This document shows, in pieces, positions 59,396 through 64,000 of a stretch of DNA of 64,000 nucleotides. Every line of letters begins with the position of its first letter. The stretch's first letter is position 1. The notes under the pieces were generated by a model. That model saw only the letters and a list, made by a program, of their open reading frames with translations, was not told where the DNA came from and did no database searches. Source of the stretch: Pseudonocardia asaccharolytica DSM 44247 = NBRC 16224 (GTDB lineage: Bacteria; Actinomycetota; Actinomycetes; Mycobacteriales; Pseudonocardiaceae); assembly GCF_000423625.1 (NCBI RefSeq), contig NZ_AUII01000001.1, positions 124,001-188,000 on the forward strand, given 5' to 3'. Position numbers and translations under genes: made by a program.

Positions 59396-60699
59396 GACCG
59401 CGCCGCCCGCGCCAGAGCCGCGACCGCGAGGTCCAGCTCGTCCTCGCCGATCGTCAGCGCGGGGCGGAACCGGATCGAGCGTTCCCCGCAGCCGAGCATC
59501 AGCACCTTCTCGTCGCGGCGCAGCCGGGTCAGCACGGCGTCGCGCGCCTCGGGCGTGGGCAGGTCGGCCGCGACGAACAGGCCGCGCCCGCGCACGTTGT
59601 CGACCTCCGGGATCGTGGCCAGCTCGTCGAGCAGCCGCTTTCCGAGCACGGCGGCGCGTTCGATGAGTCCCTCGGACTCGATCACCTCCAGGTAGCGCCG
59701 GGACCGCACCATGTCGGTGAGCCCGCCGCCCCACGTCGAGTTGATCCGCGAGGACACCCGGAAGACGTTGTCGGGCACCTCGTCCACCCGGCCGCCCGCC
59801 ATGATCCCGCAGACCTGCAGCTTCTTGCCGAACGCCACGATGTCGGGCTGCACGCCGAGCTGCTGGTAGGCCCACGGGGTGCCGGTCATCCCGCAGCCGG
59901 TCTGCACCTCGTCGAGCACGAACAGGGCATCGTGCTCGCGGCACAGCTCCTGCATCGCCCGGAGGAACTCGCCGCGCATGTGGTTGTCGCCACCCTCGCC
60001 CTGGATCGGCTCGGCGATGAAGCACGCGATGTCGTGGGGATGCGCGGCGAACGCGGCGCGGGCCTGGGCGAGTGCGCGGTGCTCGGCGGCCTCGACCTCG
60101 GCGACGTCGATCGGGAACCGGATCGCGGGCACGTCGATGCGCGGCCAGTCGAACGTCGGGAACAACGCGGTCTTGCGCGGGTCGGTGTTGGTGAGCGAGA
60201 GCGTGTAGCCGCTGCGGCCGTGGAACGCCCGGCGCAGGTGCAGCACCCTCGTCCCCAGCTCGGCCGGTCGGCCGCACAGCGCGTTGTGCCTACGCTTCCA
60301 GTCGAACGCGGTCTTCAGCGCGTTCTCGACGGCCGGCGCCCCGCCCTCGACGAGGAACAGGTGCGGCAGCGCCGGATCGCCCAGCACCCGCTCGAAGGTC
60401 GCCACGAACGCCGCCAGCTGTGTCGTGTAGACGTCCGAGTTGGACGGTTTGTTGACGGCGGTCTCGGTGAGCTCGTCGAGGAACGCCCGATCCTCGGTGA
60501 GCGCCGGATGGTTCATGCCCAGCGGCGCGGAGGCGAAGAAGCTGAACAGGTCCAGGTGGCGGCTTCCGTCACGGGCGTCCACCAGCCAGGACCCGCGGCT
60601 GGCACGGGTGTCGAGCACGAGATCGAAGCCGTCCACGAGCAGGTGGCGGCGCAGCGTCTGGTGGACGCGCCCGGGCGGAACGGGGAGGGTGACGGGCAT
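59392..60699 (-). CDS. lat: L-lysine 6-transaminase
   Basis: Moves the epsilon-amino group of lysine to 2-oxoglutarate, giving 2-aminoadipate semialdehyde. The 435-residue class III enzyme starts VPPGRVHQTLRRHLLVDGFDLVLD. Typical of Lat are GSRHLDLFSFFASAPLGMNHP, the EPIQGEGGDNHMRGEFLRAM block, LDEVQTGCGMTGTPWAYQQLG and the PLP lysine in IVAFGKKLQVCGIMAGGR. ATG 60699 has GGAGG only 1 nt upstream, so the start or a leaderless transcript should be checked. In streptomycetes Lat supplies aminoadipate for cephamycin; here no such cluster is visible, so catabolism is likelier. Confidence 0.93.
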   Translation of the reverse strand: MPVTLPVPPGRVHQTLRRHLLVDGFDLVLDTRASRGSWLVDARDGSRHLDLFSFFASAPLGMNHPALTEDRAFLDELTETAVNKPSNSDVYTTQLAAFVATFERVLGDPALPHLFLVEGGAPAVENALKTAFDWKRRHNALCGRPAELGTRVLHLRRAFHGRSGYTLSLTNTDPRKTALFPTFDWPRIDVPAIRFPIDVAEVEAAEHRALAQARAAFAAHPHDIACFIAEPIQGEGGDNHMRGEFLRAMQELCREHDALFVLDEVQTGCGMTGTPWAYQQLGVQPDIVAFGKKLQVCGIMAGGRVDEVPDNVFRVSSRINSTWGGGLTDMVRSRRYLEVIESEGLIERAAVLGKRLLDELATIPEVDNVRGRGLFVAADLPTPEARDAVLTRLRRDEKVLMLGCGERSIRFRPALTIGEDELDLAVAALARAARS

Positions 60700-60731
60700 G
60701 CCTCCAGTGTGGACGCGCTCGGCGCCCGCAC

Positions 60732-60750
60732 ACCGACGCCGAGCGTCGGT
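60732..60750. promoter_or_regulatory. Inverted repeat between lat and lrp, probable Lrp/AsnC operator
   Basis: ACCGACGC-CGA-GCGTCGGT is a 19-bp inverted repeat (8-bp arms, 3-bp spacer) in the 72-bp gap of the divergent lat and lrp genes. This is the size and place expected for an Lrp/AsnC dimer site. Confidence 0.65.
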
Positions 60751-60771
60751 ATTGCCCGGCGGAGTGCCACG

Positions 60772-61221
60772 ATGTCGGCTGTGCCACCGACGGATCGTCA
60801 GCTCGATGACCTCGACCGCAGGCTGCTGGCGCTGCTTGCGGCCGACGGGCGTGCCCCGATGGCGGAGCTGGGGCGCACGGTCGGGCTGTCGCGCACGGCG
60901 GTGCTCGCCCGGGTCCAGCGCCTCGAACGCGACGGGGTGATCCGCGGCTACCACGCCGACGTCGTGCTGCCGGGCGTCGCGGCGGCGCACCGGGCCCGGG
61001 TCGGCATCATCGTCCGCACCGCCGATGTCGCCGGGTACGTGCGGCGGCTGGGCGGGCTGCCCGGTGTCACCGACATCGAGACGGTCACGGGGGAGTACGA
61101 CCTGATGGTGCTCGTCACGGCGCCCAGCGCGGGCGAGCTGGACGCGGTGCTGGACCGGATCTCCGGCTGGCCGGAGACGGTCCGCACGACGACCTGGGTG
61201 GTGCTGACGCGGTACGCGTGA
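60772..61221 (+). CDS. Lrp/AsnC-family transcriptional regulator
   Basis: A 149-residue regulator with an N-terminal winged helix-turn-helix (LDRRLLALLAADGRAPMAELGRTVGLSRTAVLARVQRLERDGVI) and a RAM ligand-binding domain (GLPGVTDIETVTGEYDLMVLVTA). ATG 60772 has GGAG 7 nt upstream. It is divergent from lat-pcd and most likely controls them in response to lysine or a related amino acid. Confidence 0.93.
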   Translation: MSAVPPTDRQLDDLDRRLLALLAADGRAPMAELGRTVGLSRTAVLARVQRLERDGVIRGYHADVVLPGVAAAHRARVGIIVRTADVAGYVRRLGGLPGVTDIETVTGEYDLMVLVTAPSAGELDAVLDRISGWPETVRTTTWVVLTRYA

Positions 61222-61287
61222 GCCAGCCGTCTTCCGGGCGGCCGCGGTGCCCGGGTGTCGGTCCCCCGAGCGGGGCGATCTCCCGGA

Positions 61288-61293
61288 TACCGT
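61288..61293 (+). promoter_or_regulatory. -10 box of leaderless ftsK promoter
   Basis: TACCGT ends 6 nt before ATG 61300. Confidence 0.5.
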
Positions 61294-61299
61294 GGGTGC

Positions 61300-63864
61300 A
61301 TGGCACGACGGACGACCGCAGGCGGCAGGCCCACCGCGGCCCGGTCGGCCCGGAGCACCGGGAGCGGCGCCTCGTCCGGGCGGTCCGGGACCCGTCGCTC
61401 GTCCGGGTCGACGCGGCGTCCCGCGCCCCGTAAGCCGTCGCCCCGGCGCGGCCCCGACCTGCTCGACCGCGGGATCGACGCGGTCGGGCGCGGGGTGGTC
61501 AGGCTCGGGAGGTCGGCCGGGCGAGCGGTGGGCCGGGCATGGGAGATCGATCCCGCGCATCGGCGCGACGGCCTCGGCGTCGCCGTCATCGTGCTCGCCG
61601 TGGTGGTGGCCGCGGGGGTCTGGTGGGGGGCGGGCGGGCCGGTGGGGCGCGGGTTGTCCGTAGCCATCGGCGCGGTCCTCGGGGTGACCGGGGTATTGCT
61701 GCCGGTGGTGCTGCTCGGTGTCGGGATCGTGCTGATGATCTCCGAGTCGCATCCGCAGGCGCGGCCGGGGATGGTGCTGGGGACCTTGCTGCTCACCCTG
61801 GGCGCGCAGGGTCTGGTGCACCTGTTCACCGGTCTCCCGGACGACCCCGCTATGTGGTCGCAGGGCGGCGGCGCGATCGGCTATCTCGCGGCAGCGCCGC
61901 TGGCCAGCGGGCTCACCGGATGGGTCGCCGCGCCGGTGCTGGTCCTGCTGTCGGGCTATGCCTTCGGGGTCCTGACCGACACGCCGGTGCGGGAGCTCCC
62001 CAACCGGGTCTTCCGGCTGTTCGGCCGTCCCGTCCCGGACGCCGGGGACGCCGACGACGAGGCCGCGCCGGACGGGCCGGACCCGGTGCTCGAGGCCGAG
62101 GTCGAGCCGCTGCGGCGGCCGTCGCGGCGCCGGCCGTCGCGACGACGCCAGGCCCGCGAGGCCGACGCGTTCCGTGACGACCACGACCGCGACGATCACG
62201 ACAACCGGGACGATCACGACGACCGCGACGACGAGGGCCCGGGCCCAGCGGCGAACGAGAGCGCAAGCCCGCCCAAGGCCGGCCCGACCGCCGCGGTCGC
62301 GGCGTCCACACCCGAACCCGAGCCGCCGCAGGCCGCGGACGAACAGCTCGCCATGGCCATCCGGGAGCCGGTGAGCGAGTCGGAGTACCTGCTGCCGCCC
62401 GCGGATCTGCTGCCGACCGGCCCGGCGCCCAAGACCCGCAGCCGCGCCAACGACGCGATGATCGAGGCGATCACCGGCGTGCTCGAGCAGTTCGACGTCG
62501 ACGCGCAGGTCACCGGATTCACCCGCGGCCCGACCGTCACCCGCTACGAGATCGAGCTCGGGCCGGGCGTGAAGGTCGAGAAGATCACCCAGCTGACCCG
62601 CAACATCGCCTATGCGGTCGCCACCGACAACGTCCGGCTGCTCGCGCCGATCCCCGGCAAGTCGGCCGTCGGCATCGAGGTGCCCAACACCGACCGTGAG
62701 ATGGTGCGGCTCGGGGACGTCCTGCGCAGCGCCCACGCGCGTTCCGAGCAGCATCCGCTGGTCATCGGGCTCGGCAAGGACATCGAGGGGCATTTCCTCG
62801 CCGCGAACCTGGCGAAGATGCCGCATCTGCTGGTCGCGGGCTCGACCGGCTCCGGCAAGTCCAGCTTCGTCAACTCGATGCTGGTCTCGCTGTTGTCGCG
62901 GGCGACGCCGGACGAGGTCCGGATGATCCTGATCGACCCGAAGATGGTCGAGCTCACGCCGTACGAGGGCATCCCGCACCTGATCACGCCCATCATCACC
63001 CAGCCGAAGAAGGCGGCCTCGGCGCTGGCCTGGCTGGTGGAGGAGATGGAGCAGCGCTACCAGGACATGCAGGCCAGCCGGGTGCGGCACATCGACGACT
63101 TCAACCGTAAGGTGCGTTCCGGGGAGATCTCGGCGCCTCCGGGTAGTGAGCGGGAGTATCGGCCTTACCCCTACATACTTTGTATCGTCGACGAGCTCGC
63201 CGACCTGATGATGACCGCGCCGCGCGACGTCGAGGACGCGGTCGTGCGGATCACCCAGAAGGCCCGTGCCGCGGGTATCCACCTGGTGCTGGCCACGCAG
63301 CGGCCGTCCGTCGACGTCGTCACCGGGTTGATCAAGACGAACGTGCCGTCCCGGCTGGCGTTCGCCACCTCGTCGCTCACCGACTCGCGGGTGATCCTCG
63401 ACCAGCCGGGCGCGGAGAAGCTCATCGGCATGGGCGACGCGCTGTACCTGCCGATGGGTGCGAGCAAACCGGTGCGGATGCAGGGCGCGTTCGTCGGGGA
63501 TGACGAGATCGCCGCGATCGTCGCGTTCACCAGGGAGCAGGCCGAGCCCACCTACACCGACGGCGTCACCGCGGCCAAGGCCGGCGAGCAGAAGGAGATC
63601 GACCCCGATATCGGTGACGACCTGGATGTGCTGCTGCAGGCCGCCGAGCTCGTCGTCACCTCGCAGTTCGGCTCGACGTCGATGTTGCAGCGCAAGCTGC
63701 GGGTCGGGTTCGCGAAGGCGGGCAGGCTGATGGACCTGCTGGAGTCGCGCGGTGTCGTCGGACCGTCGGAGGGATCCAAGGCCCGGGAGGTTCTGATCAA
63801 GCCCGATGAGCTGGAGAACGTGCTCTGGCTGATCCGAGGCGGCTCCGGCCCCGAACCCCCGTGA
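61300..63864 (+). CDS. ftsK: DNA translocase FtsK/SpoIIIE
   Basis: Pumps chromosomal DNA through the closing septum. The 854-residue protein has a basic N-terminal tail (1-75), four hydrophobic helices (about 90-225), a charged linker with a [15 protein letters not shown] run (about 290-312), and the motor domain: Walker [17 protein letters not shown], Walker [14 protein letters not shown], then the DNA-orienting gamma winged helix ([35 protein letters not shown]). ATG 61300 is leaderless. Its TGA stop lies within a family A palindrome. Confidence 0.96.
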   Translation: MARRTTAGGRPTAARSARSTGSGASSGRSGTRRSSGSTRRPAPRKPSPRRGPDLLDRGIDAVGRGVVRLGRSAGRAVGRAWEIDPAHRRDGLGVAVIVLAVVVAAGVWWGAGGPVGRGLSVAIGAVLGVTGVLLPVVLLGVGIVLMISESHPQARPGMVLGTLLLTLGAQGLVHLFTGLPDDPAMWSQGGGAIGYLAAAPLASGLTGWVAAPVLVLLSGYAFGVLTDTPVRELPNRVFRLFGRPVPDAGDADDEAAPDGPDPVLEAEVEPLRRPSRRRPSRRRQAREADAFRDDHDRDDHDNRDDHDDRDDEGPGPAANESASPPKAGPTAAVAASTPEPEPPQAADEQLAMAIREPVSESEYLLPPADLLPTGPAPKTRSRANDAMIEAITGVLEQFDVDAQVTGFTRGPTVTRYEIELGPGVKVEKITQLTRNIAYAVATDNVRLLAPIPGKSAVGIEVPNTDREMVRLGDVLRSAHARSEQHPLVIGLGKDIEGHFLAANLAKMPHLLVAGSTGSGKSSFVNSMLVSLLSRATPDEVRMILIDPKMVELTPYEGIPHLITPIITQPKKAASALAWLVEEMEQRYQDMQASRVRHIDDFNRKVRSGEISAPPGSEREYRPYPYILCIVDELADLMMTAPRDVEDAVVRITQKARAAGIHLVLATQRPSVDVVTGLIKTNVPSRLAFATSSLTDSRVILDQPGAEKLIGMGDALYLPMGASKPVRMQGAFVGDDEIAAIVAFTREQAEPTYTDGVTAAKAGEQKEIDPDIGDDLDVLLQAAELVVTSQFGSTSMLQRKLRVGFAKAGRLMDLLESRGVVGPSEGSKAREVLIKPDELENVLWLIRGGSGPEPP

Positions 63865-63903
63865 GTGCGTAACAGTGTTCTAACACTGTTACGCACTCAC
63901 GGG
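63858..63903. repeat. 46-bp perfect palindrome (family A), identical to 3767-3812
   Basis: Same 22-bp arms and CT centre as the copy after proS, 60 kb away. The ftsK TGA (63862-63864) is in the left arm and the TAA of the convergent trmL-like gene (63889-63891, minus) is in the right arm, so it ends both genes. Confidence 0.9.
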
Positions 63904-64000
63904 CGGCGTCGATCTGCGGAAACCCTGTTGGCGCCACGCCTCGTAGACGGCGACAGCGACAGTGTTGGACAGGTTGAGCGACCGGGAATCCGGCAACATC
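63889..64000 (-). CDS. trmL: SpoU-family tRNA 2'-O-methyltransferase (TrmL-like), 3' end only
   Basis: Only the last 36 codons are in the window: [28 protein letters not shown] is the SPOUT-fold knot signature of TrmL/SpoU methyltransferases (the SLNLSN-AVYEA motif). These methylate the ribose at tRNA position 34 or a related site. The final residues (PPVSA) and the TAA are encoded by the palindrome. Confidence 0.85.
   Translation of the reverse strand, partial: MLPDSRSLNLSNTVAVAVYEAWRQQGFRRSTPPVSA

Noticed and set aside
57770-60277. One long frame joining lat sequence and the piperideine-6-carboxylate dehydrogenase
   Set aside because: The lat part is read out of frame. The two genes overlap by ATGA and are separate proteins.

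Overview
The window is high-GC bacterial chromosome from an actinobacterium. Evidence: strong G/C bias at third codon positions, many genes starting with GTG or TTG, about a dozen genes whose start codon sits 6-8 nt after a TANNNT-type -10 box with no ribosome binding site (leaderless), ThyX instead of ThyA, RNase J, and the actinobacterial order proS / DUF4439-rimP-nusA-ylxR-infB-DUF503-rbfA-DHH / truB-ribF-rpsO-pnp-M16-dapB / thyX-dapA-rnj / ftsK. A Pseudonocardiaceae-type genome is my best guess, but it rests on gene content and memory of related genomes, not on a search.

Layout. 0-3.8 kb: a yaaA fragment, a probable cysteine-sensing leader peptide, metX (methionine synthesis) and proS. 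3.8-14 kb: a PucR regulator, a gabT-type transaminase divergent from a tightly overlapping four-gene operon (NAD-glutamate dehydrogenase, semialdehyde dehydrogenase, CoA-transferase, glutaryl-CoA dehydrogenase). 14-16.3 kb: a decayed patch with a frameshifted ATPase, a degenerate IS and a cluster of short palindromes. 16.3-23.8 kb: NCS1 permease, hydantoinase/lactamase-type HyuB and HyuA, and a second, divergent PucR regulator. 23.8-27.3 kb: a membrane protein, YjbQ, a class V aminotransferase, and a DUF4439 gene pair. 27.4-44.9 kb: the conserved translation, RNA-processing and lysine-synthesis backbone. 45-50.8 kb: a mixed region (rhomboid, GNAT, IS605 remnant, EamA transporter, YcaQ-type protein, DUF4097 and a ribbon-helix-helix-like protein). 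50.9-55.2 kb: thyX, TIGR03085, dapA, rnj. 55.2-57.8 kb: a tetR gene, a TnpB element and a beheaded monooxygenase. 57.8-61.2 kb: lysine 6-aminotransferase, piperideine-6-carboxylate dehydrogenase and a divergent Lrp/AsnC regulator. 61.3 kb to the end: ftsK and the 3' end of a trmL-like gene.

How it fits together. Accessory catabolic genes are inserted into the backbone at two places, between proS and the DUF4439-rimP genes and between rnj and ftsK. Both concern lysine-derived C5/C6 compounds. The first can be read as an almost complete route: lactam (HyuAB) to 5-aminovalerate, transamination (GabT), oxidation to glutarate, activation to glutaryl-CoA, then GcdH, with a glutamate dehydrogenase in the same operon to regenerate 2-oxoglutarate. 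The second makes 2-aminoadipate from lysine, which can also end in glutaryl-CoA. This is a hypothesis from gene context.

The other notable layer is non-coding. Three intergenic palindrome families recur; one supplies stop codons to the genes it abuts and may act as a two-way terminator. A TnpB element has cut away the start of a tetR gene and half of the neighbouring monooxygenase, and its right end now forms the 5' part of the tetR reading frame.
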